Shown one piece after another: positions 46,337 through 55,708 of a stretch of DNA of 64,000 nucleotides. Position 1 is the stretch's first letter, and the number at the start of each line of letters is the position of its first letter. The DNA comes from Desulforamulus aeronauticus DSM 10349 (GTDB taxonomy: Bacteria > Bacillota > Desulfotomaculia > Desulfotomaculales > Desulfotomaculaceae). The translations under genes and the position numbers were made by a program. The notes beneath the pieces are model-generated. The model made no database searches, was not told the origin of the DNA, and saw only the letters and a program-made list of their open reading frames with translations. The DNA lies in contig NZ_FRAR01000007.1 of the NCBI RefSeq assembly GCF_900142375.1, positions 62,001 to 126,000 on the forward strand, read 5' to 3'.

Positions 46337-47242
46337 TTATTTATAACTCACAACCTCAATCCCTTCCTTTTGAACTATTTTGCATAACTCGCTTAAATAT
46401 TCCGGTGAGGGAGTTTTCCACTGCCTGGATGGCTTTGCCAAACCAAGAGCTTCATATTTGCTATCGCCAAATGAATGATAGGGTAGTAACTCTAATTTTG
46501 CTGTATCTATATTGGCTTTAACAAATTTAGCAGTGTTTCTAATATTCTCTAGATCGGAATTCACCCCATCAATTACCGGTATGCGAACTACCACGGGTAC
46601 TTTCAATTCATTAAGCCTAGATATATTCTTTAATATTCTTTCGTTGCCAATCCCTGAATAAAATCTGTGTTTATTTTCGTCCATGTGTTTTATATCTACA
46701 AAGATTAAATTTAATTTTTCTAATATGTCTTTCACTTCGTCAAAATTAAAATAGCCGGATGTTTCCAGCGCTAAATCTATCGCCTTATCGTAAAGTTTAG
46801 ATACAAGTTCTCTTAGCATATCTGCTTGTAGGGTTGCCTCACCGCCGGAAAAGGTGACCCCGCCCCCTGAATATCTATAAAATATTTTTTGCTTTTCAAT
46901 TATTTCTAGTATTTGTTCACTATTATAATGGAAAATTAAATTTTTTCTACTACTTGTGGGGCAGGCATTCACGCAAAGGCCACAGGCTTTGCATTGTTTT
47001 CGTTCCAGAGAATGGTTTAAATGAATACCCACTCCATGGGGACATACTTGAACACACCGGCCACATCCTATGCAGGTCTTATCATAGTAGGCAATTTTGT
47101 TGAGATTTGTCTGACTTTCCGGATTAGAACACCACTGACATTTAAGGGGGCAACCGGCAAAAAAAATAATTGTTCTGATCCCATTGCCATCATTGACAGA
47201 AAAATTTTGTAATTGCATAAAATTTCCACTTATGCTGTTCAT
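46337..47242 (-). CDS. glycyl-radical enzyme activating enzyme (radical SAM)
   Basis: The 301-aa protein has the radical-SAM cluster motif AGCPLKCQWC (CxxxCxxC), two added [4Fe-4S] motifs (CIGCGRCVQVCP and CKACGLCVNACP), and the family signature VTFSGGEATLQ. That layout is typical of activases for non-PFL glycyl-radical enzymes. It lies 74 bases after the glycyl-radical enzyme gene and should abstract H from its Gly764. Confidence 0.95.
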   Translation of the reverse strand: MNSISGNFMQLQNFSVNDGNGIRTIIFFAGCPLKCQWCSNPESQTNLNKIAYYDKTCIGCGRCVQVCPHGVGIHLNHSLERKQCKACGLCVNACPTSSRKNLIFHYNSEQILEIIEKQKIFYRYSGGGVTFSGGEATLQADMLRELVSKLYDKAIDLALETSGYFNFDEVKDILEKLNLIFVDIKHMDENKHRFYSGIGNERILKNISRLNELKVPVVVRIPVIDGVNSDLENIRNTAKFVKANIDTAKLELLPYHSFGDSKYEALGLAKPSRQWKTPSPEYLSELCKIVQKEGIEVVSYK

Positions 47243-47316
47243 ATAGGCCTCCCTACTAAAAAACGGGCGTTAAAGTAAAGACAAGGCCTTTGTTAAGCCA
47301 TGTCTTTACTTTCATA

Positions 47317-49686
47317 TTAATAATTTTCATGGGCTGTTCTGGCAATGATGGCATCCTGCATTGACCTAGATAAATTAACAAATTGTGTACTATATCCGGC
47401 CACCCTAACTAATAAATCTTTGTAATCTTCCGGGTTCTTTTGAGCTTTACGCAATGTTTCAGTAGATATTGTATTAAACTGAACATGGAATGCCCCTAGA
47501 GCAAAGAAGGATTGGATCATGGAGCCTAAGTTACTCTGACCCCTTTTCGTATTTACTAAATCTTCATTTAATCGTAAGTTTAATAACGTTCCTCCGGAAT
47601 GTACATCCTGATTAAGTTTTGCCGCTGAACGCATGGCGGCCAAGGGAGTAGACGTATCGGACCCAGCAAAGGGCGATACCCCTTCGGACAAAGGTTCCTT
47701 TGCTTTTCTGCCGCAGGGAGTAGCACCAACAACCTTACCGGTTGGCAGGTAATTAGAAATGCCCATAAAAGCGGTGTTAAAATTGTTGCCATTAATGTCT
47801 TGATATTTGTGTCCTTCTTTGTAATAATAATTAGCCATTTTAATAGCAATATCATCCACATAGTCCAGATCATTGCCATACTTGGAAACAGCTAGCGCTA
47901 ATTGTCTTAACTCTTCGTACCCCTGCCAATTGGCATTGAGGGCCTGAATTAAAGTTTCCATAGTGGTAACTTTATCTTCAAATACGAGTTTCTTGATAAC
48001 AGCCAAAGAGTTAGAGGTAACAGCCAGACCAATCCCCGTAAGAACCGGCCCTAAGTTGTATTTTGCCCCGGCATCAACCAGGTCTTTTCCCTTAGTCAGA
48101 CATTCTTCTATACAAGCTGATAAGAAGGGTCTGGGAACCATCTCCTGGTGGAGTTTTTGTGCTACCAAAGTGGCGATAATGGAGTGTTTAATTAAATTAC
48201 TAAACTGTCTATAGAAGGCTTCTTCAACTTCTTCATAGGATTCAAAGCTGATTGGGTCTTTTTCGTCCAAACCTATTTTTTCACCGGTAATCCTGCTTTT
48301 GCCTTGGTTTAAGGCAAATTCTAAGGCTGCCGTAAAGTTGATATTGACGGCGGACGTCCATTCGCCTGTTTTACGAAAATGAGGTACTACGCAACCACAG
48401 TTGTTCCAGTCTCTGGCATCCTCTGGCTCATAACCGGCATTGATGAGCATTTGATAGCCCGCATTATCGTTATGGATGGCCGGAAAGCCAGTGCCTTTAC
48501 TGACCAAATGGGTTACCGCCTCTAAAAATTGACTGGGACAATCTTGATGAATTCTCACACTTAAACCCGGTTGGTGCGTCTTTACCCTTTCCGTGGCTTG
48601 TAAACACATATAAGAAAGATCATTGGTGGCATCTTTTCCTTCTCTTGTTTTCCCACCCACTGTTAGGTTTTGAAATTGATTGTATCCTGCGAAAAACTCA
48701 GCGGTATTGGCTGAGATTGTCCACACCCATTCAGAAAGCTTGAGCCAAAGAGAGTCAATGAGTTCCTGCAGCTGATCTTTCGTCATTATGCCCTTAGCCA
48801 GATCAGCTTTAAAGTAGGGAAGCATAAATTGGTCAAATCTCCCCACATTAAGTGCCAGGGGATTTTCAGATAGGATGCCGCCAAGTTGCGTAAACCAGAC
48901 AAATTGAATTGCTTCATAAAAGGTAGTAGGTGGATTTTCCGGTATTTTACTACATATTGTCGCGATCTTTAAGAGTTCTTCTTTCCTGATTGCATTATTT
49001 TCTAATGCGGCCATTTCTTCAGCTTTTTTAGCATATCTCTGGGCCAGGGTAATAATCCCTTTAGAAGTAATGATAATTGACTGATAAAAATCTCTTTTCT
49101 TCATATCTTCTGATGATGTAAGGGATAGCTCTGCCAGATGTTCTTTCGCCTCTCTAATGATGCCGCTAAAGCCTTTTTTGAATAGAACATCCTGATAATC
49201 AGGTGTTATTTCACCGACAGCTTGCCGCCATTTAGAATCATTATCAATAAAACCAGTATCAACTGCAACCTTGGCCGTTTCTGCCGGTAATTGCGCCAAA
49301 AAAGCTTCTTCTAAAGATTTTCCTTGCCAATAAGGAAATATATTTTTTCTAACGAAGGCCCTTTGCTCATCTGTTATGATATATGGGTCTTGAACTCTTT
49401 TATCGAAATCATCCATTTCCCGATCTACCCAGGTCCACGAGAACTCAGGCGTTAAAATACCACATTTTCTAAATTCACCAACAACGCCGACTATCAACTC
49501 TCCCTCAAAAATAGTAACGTCCAACTGTTCACAAGTGTCTCTGAAAGCTTTCGCCCTTCTGATCGCTGTTGCTTCACCCTCTGTATTCTTGTGAGACTCT
49601 GTCCAAATCCTGGCTCTTTGGTAAGAAATCACCGGCTTGGCATTAATATAATGCTGTCTAGCTGATTCAATTCTTTCTGTAAGCAT
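47317..49686 (-). CDS. glycyl-radical enzyme of unknown substrate
   Basis: The 789-aa protein has the C-terminal glycyl-radical motif RVAGYSTQFVNL (Gly764) and an active-site Cys432 in NNCGCVVPHF. Size and end are like HypD/CutC-type enzymes, but the residue two after the Cys is Val434, while CutC, HypD, glycerol dehydratase and arylacetate decarboxylases have Glu (GCVE). So the usual dehydratase/lyase base is absent. Pyruvate formate-lyase (CC) and benzylsuccinate synthase (LCMSP) patterns also differ. The neighbours are an activase and an XRE-cupin regulator; no microcompartment genes. Function open. Confidence 0.93.
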   Translation of the reverse strand: MLTERIESARQHYINAKPVISYQRARIWTESHKNTEGEATAIRRAKAFRDTCEQLDVTIFEGELIVGVVGEFRKCGILTPEFSWTWVDREMDDFDKRVQDPYIITDEQRAFVRKNIFPYWQGKSLEEAFLAQLPAETAKVAVDTGFIDNDSKWRQAVGEITPDYQDVLFKKGFSGIIREAKEHLAELSLTSSEDMKKRDFYQSIIITSKGIITLAQRYAKKAEEMAALENNAIRKEELLKIATICSKIPENPPTTFYEAIQFVWFTQLGGILSENPLALNVGRFDQFMLPYFKADLAKGIMTKDQLQELIDSLWLKLSEWVWTISANTAEFFAGYNQFQNLTVGGKTREGKDATNDLSYMCLQATERVKTHQPGLSVRIHQDCPSQFLEAVTHLVSKGTGFPAIHNDNAGYQMLINAGYEPEDARDWNNCGCVVPHFRKTGEWTSAVNINFTAALEFALNQGKSRITGEKIGLDEKDPISFESYEEVEEAFYRQFSNLIKHSIIATLVAQKLHQEMVPRPFLSACIEECLTKGKDLVDAGAKYNLGPVLTGIGLAVTSNSLAVIKKLVFEDKVTTMETLIQALNANWQGYEELRQLALAVSKYGNDLDYVDDIAIKMANYYYKEGHKYQDINGNNFNTAFMGISNYLPTGKVVGATPCGRKAKEPLSEGVSPFAGSDTSTPLAAMRSAAKLNQDVHSGGTLLNLRLNEDLVNTKRGQSNLGSMIQSFFALGAFHVQFNTISTETLRKAQKNPEDYKDLLVRVAGYSTQFVNLSRSMQDAIIARTAHENY

Positions 49687-49794
49687 AATTATCCCCTTTC
49701 ATTTTGACCCGGATATGTTTTAACGTTTTTTGTTTGTCTTAACGGTCAAGGTTCCTAAAATTAATCCAGAACGCCAGTGCATTCCGGTTCAATT

Positions 49795-50343
49795 TTAATA
49801 CTTAACTATATTTTGAAAGACTACTTCAGTGTCATAAGGATTACTATACGTGTGGTGCTTATTCGATTTGAAGGCTAATGCTGCCGGAGCACTAAGTTCG
49901 AAGCTTTGGTCTTCAACAGTTTGCACTAAAGTGCCTTGCGTTACCACAATATATTCTTCCGTTGAATTATTATGGGGCATAGACACATGTTTCGCGCCAG
50001 GAAGTAATCGAATGTAAAAATATTCAAAACCAGATATTGGGTTATAAGGAAATACATTATATAATATCATTTTCTCCTCTAATTCAAATACTGGCTCAAG
50101 ATCATTTATTGATATTGGATCGTAATTATAGGTTTCACTGCCTAATAGCTCAGAAAATGAAATTCGTAACCCAGTGGAAATCTTCCATAACGTTGATATC
50201 GTGGGGTTTGATTCACCTCTTTCAATTTGACCAAGCATGGCCTTACTTACCCCAGTTAGATTCGATGTATCTTCCAAAGTCAAGTCTCTTTGAAAGCGAA
50301 CCCTTTTTAAAACAGCACCTATATTAGAGGTTGGGTCTATCAA
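49795..50343 (-). CDS. XRE-family regulator with C-terminal cupin domain
   Basis: The 182-aa protein has an N-terminal helix-turn-helix (LTLEDTSNLTGVSKAMLGQI, about residues 19-40) and a C-terminal cupin (MPHNNSTEEYIVVTQGTL). This class often senses a small molecule and controls the adjacent catabolic gene. It lies 108 bases upstream of the glycyl-radical enzyme on the same strand and is the obvious candidate regulator. Confidence 0.9.
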   Translation of the reverse strand: MIDPTSNIGAVLKRVRFQRDLTLEDTSNLTGVSKAMLGQIERGESNPTISTLWKISTGLRISFSELLGSETYNYDPISINDLEPVFELEEKMILYNVFPYNPISGFEYFYIRLLPGAKHVSMPHNNSTEEYIVVTQGTLVQTVEDQSFELSAPAALAFKSNKHHTYSNPYDTEVVFQNIVKY

Positions 50344-50491
50344 TTATATCAACCTTTCTTCACACGTAGAAAATGTACTGACCCTCGTGATTTTATAAAA
50401 ATAGTTCAGCGGTTATCCCATCAATACTATTATATTGTATTTTATGCGTTATTGCATACTTTTAAATATCTGTAAAATATGAGGAGTGGAA

Positions 50492-50881
50492 TTACTTCTT
50501 CCTTCTTAATTTACCTTTTGCTTTTTTTATATTCTCAGCAACTCTAAATTTTACTATGTCGCTTATTAATCCATAAGGTAGTGGCTTTTCTAGAGGAAAT
50601 TGCACGGATCCTTTTGCCCCTTTATATTCCGATAATTCACGTTTAAAGGCATCAATCCCGCTAGGAGTTGGGTAAAACCCTATATGATTTTTATAGGCAG
50701 CGAAATGCACCAGATTCCCATGCAACGCAAAGGTAGGCATTTGATAACTGATCTTTTCCTCTGCATCCGGTGCAGACTCTTTTATGACTTTTCTTAACAT
50801 TTTTAGTATTTCCTGAACCTCCGGGGAAAACTGTAAAATGTATTCATCAATTGACTCATAGGTAATTTTATTGCTATCCAT
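50492..50881 (-). CDS. DUF1801 / YdhG-like protein
   Basis: The 129-aa protein has the DUF1801 pattern: DEYILQFSPEVQEILKMLRK, AEEKISYQMPTF, HIGFYPTPSGIDAFK and VQFPLEKPLPYGLI. Members include Fra/YdhG-type iron-chaperone-like proteins, but function is not firmly known. AAGGAGA precedes ATG. Single gene. Confidence 0.82.
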   Translation of the reverse strand: MDSNKITYESIDEYILQFSPEVQEILKMLRKVIKESAPDAEEKISYQMPTFALHGNLVHFAAYKNHIGFYPTPSGIDAFKRELSEYKGAKGSVQFPLEKPLPYGLISDIVKFRVAENIKKAKGKLRRKK

Positions 50882-50950
50882 GTTTTCTCCTTAATTCATT
50901 CATTAAATCAATTTTCAAAAGATTGCATGGCAAGAGTTATGGCTATACAC

Positions 50951-51481
50951 TCAATCTACAGACGGAAATACATTGTAGAATACCGTTTTACTCTTTTCAA
51001 AACGTGCATTATGAAATGCATGGGGGGTTGCCTCCTCATGGGGGTAGCCAAGAAGCAATATTGCGACCGGGACAATGCTTTCCGGCAAAGCAAACTTTTC
51101 TCTGATTGCTGTCGGATCAAAATGTCCAACCCAGGTAGAACCTAATCCTAAATTAGTAGCTTCTAACATCATGTGCGTGGCAACAATGCTTGCATCAATA
51201 TCTCCGCTGTCCTTGCCATCGTATTTTCTTTTCCAGCTCACCGTTTGGTCATAGCAAATCAGTATAGCCAAAGTTTCATGGAAACGATAGGGAGTACAGT
51301 CTCTCATTTTATTTAGGCTGTCCTCACTATCAAGTACAAGGATCCGCTGCGGCTGATAATTTACAGCAGTTGGAGCGACCCTGCCAGCCTCCAAAATCAA
51401 ATCCACTTTTTCCTGTTCGACTTTTTTATGAGTAAACTTTCTAACAGAGTAACGCTGTTTTGCTAATTCTAAAAAGTCCAT
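50951..51481 (-). CDS. nitroreductase-family flavoprotein
   Basis: The 176-aa protein has an FMN-binding nitroreductase fold: RYSVRKFTHKKVEQEKV at the N-terminus, APTAVNYQPQR, LGLGSTWVGHFDP and LLLGYPHEE near the end. It could reduce nitro compounds or other substrates with NAD(P)H. GGAGGT precedes ATG. Single gene. Confidence 0.9.
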   Translation of the reverse strand: MDFLELAKQRYSVRKFTHKKVEQEKVDLILEAGRVAPTAVNYQPQRILVLDSEDSLNKMRDCTPYRFHETLAILICYDQTVSWKRKYDGKDSGDIDASIVATHMMLEATNLGLGSTWVGHFDPTAIREKFALPESIVPVAILLLGYPHEEATPHAFHNARFEKSKTVFYNVFPSVD

Positions 51482-51637
51482 ATTAAATTACCTCCAATAT
51501 TATTTTAAATATCTACACGTAACTTTATAATGCAAAGTATATATTCTAATAGAATTATATTCAAGCACGTACCTTTTCGTTAGATACTATCCTTTAGGTT
51601 AGTATTAACATACCCCTGCAATTTTTTACCTGGTGCC

Positions 51638-51678
51638 AAAAAACAAGGGCATCAGGATTATGCATCCCGATGCCCTTA
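51638..51678 (-). terminator. rho-independent terminator after pdxT
   Basis: AAGGGCATC and its complement form a long stem with a short AT loop, and the minus strand continues GTTTTTTGG. It lies 20 bases past the pdxT stop. Confidence 0.88.
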
Positions 51679-51696
51679 GATTCTTCTATACAGATT

Positions 51697-52278
51697 TTAT
51701 TGTAAGTAATCTTTTACCAGTTTCAGAAAATGCCGATGTACCAAGGGATCCTTTGTAAGTTCTGGATGAAAGGAAGTGACTAATTGGCGACCCTGTTGTG
51801 CCGCGACGATCCTGCCATTTATCCGAGAAAGAACATTGACATCCTCACCCACACTTTCAATATATGGCGCGCGAATAAACGGCATGGGGATTTGTTTTTC
51901 TCCTTCTCCATGAAAAGAAGCTACGGCGTTAAAGCTGCCCAACTGTCTGCCATAGGCATTACGAACAACTGAAATATCCATCGTTCCCAAATGCTTCATC
52001 GGACTGTTGACAATTGTTTTGGCAAGCAGAATCATTCCTGCACAGGTTCCAAAAACAGGCATGCCCTTGCTAATGTATTGTCGTATATCATCGATCATAT
52101 CTAAATCACAGAGCAATTTCCCCATCACGGTACTTTCGCCGCCCGGCAAAATGATGCCGTCGAAAGACTTAGACAAATCCATTTTATTTCGGATTTCCAT
52201 ACTATTTACACCCAGCATATCAAGCATGTTCCGGTGTTCGATAAAGGCACCCTGTACAGCTAAAACACCAATTATCAT
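51697..52278 (-). CDS. pdxT: PLP synthase glutaminase subunit PdxT
   Basis: The 193-aa class I glutaminase supplies ammonia to PdxS. Motifs: GGESTVMGKLL, the nucleophile Cys in FGTCAGMILLA and the His/Glu pair in TSFHPELTKD. ATG overlaps the pdxS stop codon (TAATG). Part of the deoxyxylulose-independent vitamin B6 pathway. Confidence 0.96.
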   Translation of the reverse strand: MIIGVLAVQGAFIEHRNMLDMLGVNSMEIRNKMDLSKSFDGIILPGGESTVMGKLLCDLDMIDDIRQYISKGMPVFGTCAGMILLAKTIVNSPMKHLGTMDISVVRNAYGRQLGSFNAVASFHGEGEKQIPMPFIRAPYIESVGEDVNVLSRINGRIVAAQQGRQLVTSFHPELTKDPLVHRHFLKLVKDYLQ

Positions 52279-53153
52279 TATTTTCCACGCTCCGACATCA
52301 GTAACTCAATTTCACTTTCGTTAATGCCGACCATGGCTTCGCCAAGATCTTCGGACAGTGCGGCAAGCATCTCTGCGTCCTGATAATTGGTAACAGCCTT
52401 TACGATGGCGTTAGCTCTTTTCGCAGGATTTCCCGATTTGAAAATTCCCGACCCGACAAATACGCCTTCCGCACCAAGCTGCATCATTAACGCGGCATCC
52501 GCGGGGGTGGCAATACCGCCCGCAGCAAAGTTGACCACCGGCAGCTTGCCATGCTCATGCACATATTTTAAAAGCTCATAGGGCACAGCCAAATTCTTGG
52601 CAGCCTCATACAGTTCATCCGCTAAAAGGGTTTGCACCCGGCGCATATCGGCATTAATTTTCCTCATATGACGCACAGCCTGAATAATATCACCCGTACC
52701 GGGTTCTCCTTTGGTACGAATCATCGCTGCGCCCTCCTGGATTCTGCGCAGAGCCTCCCCTAAATCTCTGGCACCGCAAACAAAAGGAACCTTAAATTTA
52801 CTTTTGTCAATATGATGGGTGTCATCTGCGGGCGACAAAACCTCACTCTCATCGACATAATCGATCTCCAAGGCTTCCAATATTTGCGCTTCCACAAAAT
52901 GTCCTATCCTTACTTTAGCCATCACAGGTATGCTTACTGCCGCCTGGATGCCCCGAATCATTTTGGGATCACTCATTCTGGCAACCCCGCTGGCAGCTCG
53001 GATATCAGCCGGAATACGCTCCAACGCCATAACGGCACAAGCTCCGGCTTCTTCTGCGATTTTCGCCTGCTCCGGTGTCGTGACATCCATAATGACACCG
53101 CCTTTAAGCATTTGCGCAAGCTCCTTGTTCAAATTGTAACGGTTATCTTCCAC
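52278..53153 (-). CDS. pdxS: PLP synthase subunit PdxS
   Basis: The 291-aa TIM-barrel enzyme makes pyridoxal 5'-phosphate from ribose-5-phosphate, glyceraldehyde-3-phosphate and ammonia. It has [45 protein letters not shown] and [19 protein letters not shown] start after AAGGAGG. Divergent from pdxR. Confidence 0.97.
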   Translation of the reverse strand: MEDNRYNLNKELAQMLKGGVIMDVTTPEQAKIAEEAGACAVMALERIPADIRAASGVARMSDPKMIRGIQAAVSIPVMAKVRIGHFVEAQILEALEIDYVDESEVLSPADDTHHIDKSKFKVPFVCGARDLGEALRRIQEGAAMIRTKGEPGTGDIIQAVRHMRKINADMRRVQTLLADELYEAAKNLAVPYELLKYVHEHGKLPVVNFAAGGIATPADAALMMQLGAEGVFVGSGIFKSGNPAKRANAIVKAVTNYQDAEMLAALSEDLGEAMVGINESEIELLMSERGK

Positions 53154-53273
53154 CGTATAATTCCTCCTTCGTATGAATGAATTTCCTCAATGTCATAAGT
53201 ATAACTGAAAGAGGTATTGTTGAAATATCCAAATTGATATATATTAATAAGACCAGATAGGGAGATGAGTTGG

Positions 53274-54674
53274 ATGCTAACCTATGATTTTAATAGTAAA
53301 GGCAAACTGCCTTTATATATTTGCCTTTACAACTATATTAAAAAAGATATTCTGAGCGGCATTTTAAAACCTGACGAGAAACTACCTTCTAAGCGTAATC
53401 TTGCACAACACTTAAAGATCAGTGTGATTTCAGTAGAAAACGCCTATGCACAGTTAATACTGGAAGGATACATTTACGCCATTGAGAAGAAAGGATATTT
53501 CGTCAGCCCATTGCACGACACATTACCCGATCCGGTGGTTTCTCCTGTGAAAAAGCAATTTGTTCACGCTGCTGCCAAAGACGGATATATTTTTGATTTT
53601 CAATCCAATAATATCTGTTCTGGTAAATTTCCTTTCTCGACCTGGGCAAAATTAATGCGTGAAACCTTATCCGAACAAGCTGCTCATTTGCTGGAGGCTA
53701 CGCCATACAACGGCATTGAAGAACTGAGAAAGGCCATTGCAGACCACTTATACCGTTTTCGTGGCATTTCTGTGCTTCCCCAACAAATTGTTATCGGTGC
53801 CGGGACCGAATATCTCTACAGCCTGATCATTCAGCTATTCGGGAGAAATCGTATTTATGCAATTGAAGATCCTGGTTATCCCAAAATGGCTAAGATCTAT
53901 AAAAGTAATGATGCCTCATGTGTATTTATCGGTATGGATAATAGTGGCCTATCTCTCAAGGAATTAGAGGCTTCTGCTGCGGATATCGTGCACATATCGC
54001 CTTCCCATCATTTCCCTACCGGTATTGTTATGCCGATCAAACGACGACAAGAGCTCCTGATATGGGCAAATAAAAAGGATGGGCGCTATATCTTGGAGGA
54101 TGATTATGATAGCGAGTTCCGTTTCTCAGGAAAACCCGTGCAAACCCTGCAAAGTATTGATGTCAACGAGAAAGTGATTTACATTAATACCTTTAGCAAA
54201 AGCATCGCCCCCTCCATCCGCATTAGCTTCATGGTTTTGCCGCCGCATTTAATGAATAAATACAGAGAAGATTTCCATTTTTATTCCTGTACCGTACCAA
54301 GCTTTGAACAATTTACCTTAGCTAAATTTATAGCCAATGGGTACTTTGAACGCCACATCAATAGGATGCGTTATTACTATAAAAGACAAAGAGACTCAGT
54401 CATTCACTTGTTAAAGTGCAGTCCTTTACGAGATAGAATCACAATATTAGAAGAAGATTCGGGCCTTCATTTCCTTATGAAAATACAGACCAACATGAGT
54501 GACGAGGCGATTGTCAAAACAGCGAATAAGCAAGGCATACGACTATCCTGCCTATCTAATTATTTCTATGATTCCTCAAGGCAGGAGGACGGCGTTATCA
54601 TCGTCAATTATTCCGGCATCGAGTATGATAAAACGGAAGAGGCCATGCAACGCCTGATAAAGGTATTCATGTAA
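53274..54674 (+). CDS. pdxR: PdxR/MocR-family regulator
   Basis: The 466-aa protein joins an N-terminal GntR winged helix (about 10-75; LPSKRNLAQHLKISVISVEN) and an aminotransferase fold with PLP lysine in TFSKSIAPSIRIS. It divergently faces pdxS-pdxT, the classic PdxR arrangement that controls PLP synthesis by sensing PLP. ATG at 53274 is better spaced from AGGGAG than ATG at 53265. Confidence 0.93.
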   Translation: MLTYDFNSKGKLPLYICLYNYIKKDILSGILKPDEKLPSKRNLAQHLKISVISVENAYAQLILEGYIYAIEKKGYFVSPLHDTLPDPVVSPVKKQFVHAAAKDGYIFDFQSNNICSGKFPFSTWAKLMRETLSEQAAHLLEATPYNGIEELRKAIADHLYRFRGISVLPQQIVIGAGTEYLYSLIIQLFGRNRIYAIEDPGYPKMAKIYKSNDASCVFIGMDNSGLSLKELEASAADIVHISPSHHFPTGIVMPIKRRQELLIWANKKDGRYILEDDYDSEFRFSGKPVQTLQSIDVNEKVIYINTFSKSIAPSIRISFMVLPPHLMNKYREDFHFYSCTVPSFEQFTLAKFIANGYFERHINRMRYYYKRQRDSVIHLLKCSPLRDRITILEEDSGLHFLMKIQTNMSDEAIVKTANKQGIRLSCLSNYFYDSSRQEDGVIIVNYSGIEYDKTEEAMQRLIKVFM

Positions 54675-54760
54675 ATATCAACATCTTGGGGTGAAACCGT
54701 CTTATTTTCCCTCTTGACCACGGTAATCATTTACATTCCCACCGTGAACGAAATCAGCGC

Positions 54761-54790
54761 AAAAAGACCCACTCTGTTACAGGTGGGTCA
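54761..54790 (-). terminator. terminator after the FMN reductase pseudogene
   Basis: GACCCACC and its complement form a stem, with TTTTT on the minus strand. It lies 18 bases past the stop. Confidence 0.8.
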
Positions 54791-54807
54791 TACGGCGGGT
54801 GCCGATA

Positions 54808-55367
54808 TTATTTCCTATTTCTAATAAAAGCAAGAAAAGCATCTGCTTGTTTGATTAAATATGGAGCGCTTGTGGTTAGCTCTAGTTTCCCATCTTGATT
54901 CACCTGTTGCATGGCATTTGGGATGGTTAGACGAGGCAGATTCATAATATCCATATTTAGAAAGCTCAGCAAGGTAACTAAATGATCCTGGGCAATCCCT
55001 GTACCAGACATTCCCGGTGAAATCCCGCTGATGGCAGCTGGCTTCCCTGTTAAAACCTGCCCTTCTGTTTTGCTAATTGGCCTTGAAAGCCAATCAATTA
55101 AATTTTTCAGCACCCCAGGGAAGAAATGATTGTATTCTGGTGTAAAAAACAAATGCCGTCGGCCTCTTTAACCTTTTCTCTTATTTCTTTAACCTTTGCC
55201 GGAGCTGGATATTCAATGTCCTGATTAAAAAGAGGAACCTCACTATAATCTAATATTTCAACACTTGCTTTATCTTTTATATATTTTTCCGCCTCTTTGG
55301 CAAGTTGAAGATTAAAAGAGTCCTTCCGCAGAGATCCCACAATTAACATTATCGTAGTATTTTCCAT
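54808..55367 (-). pseudogene. frameshifted NADPH-dependent FMN reductase
   Basis: The 5' half (from 55367, ATG after AAGGAGG) reads MENTTIMLIVGSLRKDSFNL to KEADGICF and then goes out of frame. The 3' half in another frame reads FTPEYNHFFPGVLKNLIDWL to the stop at 54808. Together they form one SsuE/YhdA-type flavin reductase (GSLRKDSFN binds FMN phosphate). The break lies in a run of six T (55144-55149, A on plus strand); a seventh T restores the frame. It can be a sequencing error, a recent mutation or phase variation. Confidence 0.88.
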
Positions 55368-55708
55368 TTATTTTCCTCCTTACGCGATTAATTTATTCCA
55401 GTATCAACCCATTTTTTGTTCTTGTAAAGATATAAAGCTATATTTTTCCTCATCTAGTTTCGCTTTTAATCATCAGGCAATTCATTGAATGAGCCAATGC
55501 TCCACAAATTGGCTGCAATCAATATCTAGTTTTTAGCCTGGCGTTTACTATATTCCTATAATTGGCTTATTTATCCCAGATTTGTACCTGCTAACTTCTG
55601 CCTCAGTCAATAACTTACGTAATCTATAACCCTTTGCCTCCATCTCTTCTTAAGGGAAGCCTATCAATACCAACTCTTATTTCCTTGTTTTTAGAAGTTT
55701 GTTTATAT
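55368..55708. other. 341-base spacer downstream of the kinase gene, with a possible remnant
   Basis: No complete gene. On the minus strand 55548-55643 a 31-codon frame reads MEAKGYRLRKLLTEAEVSRY and KSGINKPIIGI; a neighbouring frame supplies RVGIDRLPLRRD before it, so it could be a decayed gene end. No clear ribosome site. Confidence 0.3.

Noticed and set aside
47317-49686. HypD (hydroxyproline dehydratase) assignment based on equal length
   Set aside because: The active site reads CGCVVP instead of GCVE, and the sequence around it differs; length alone is not enough.
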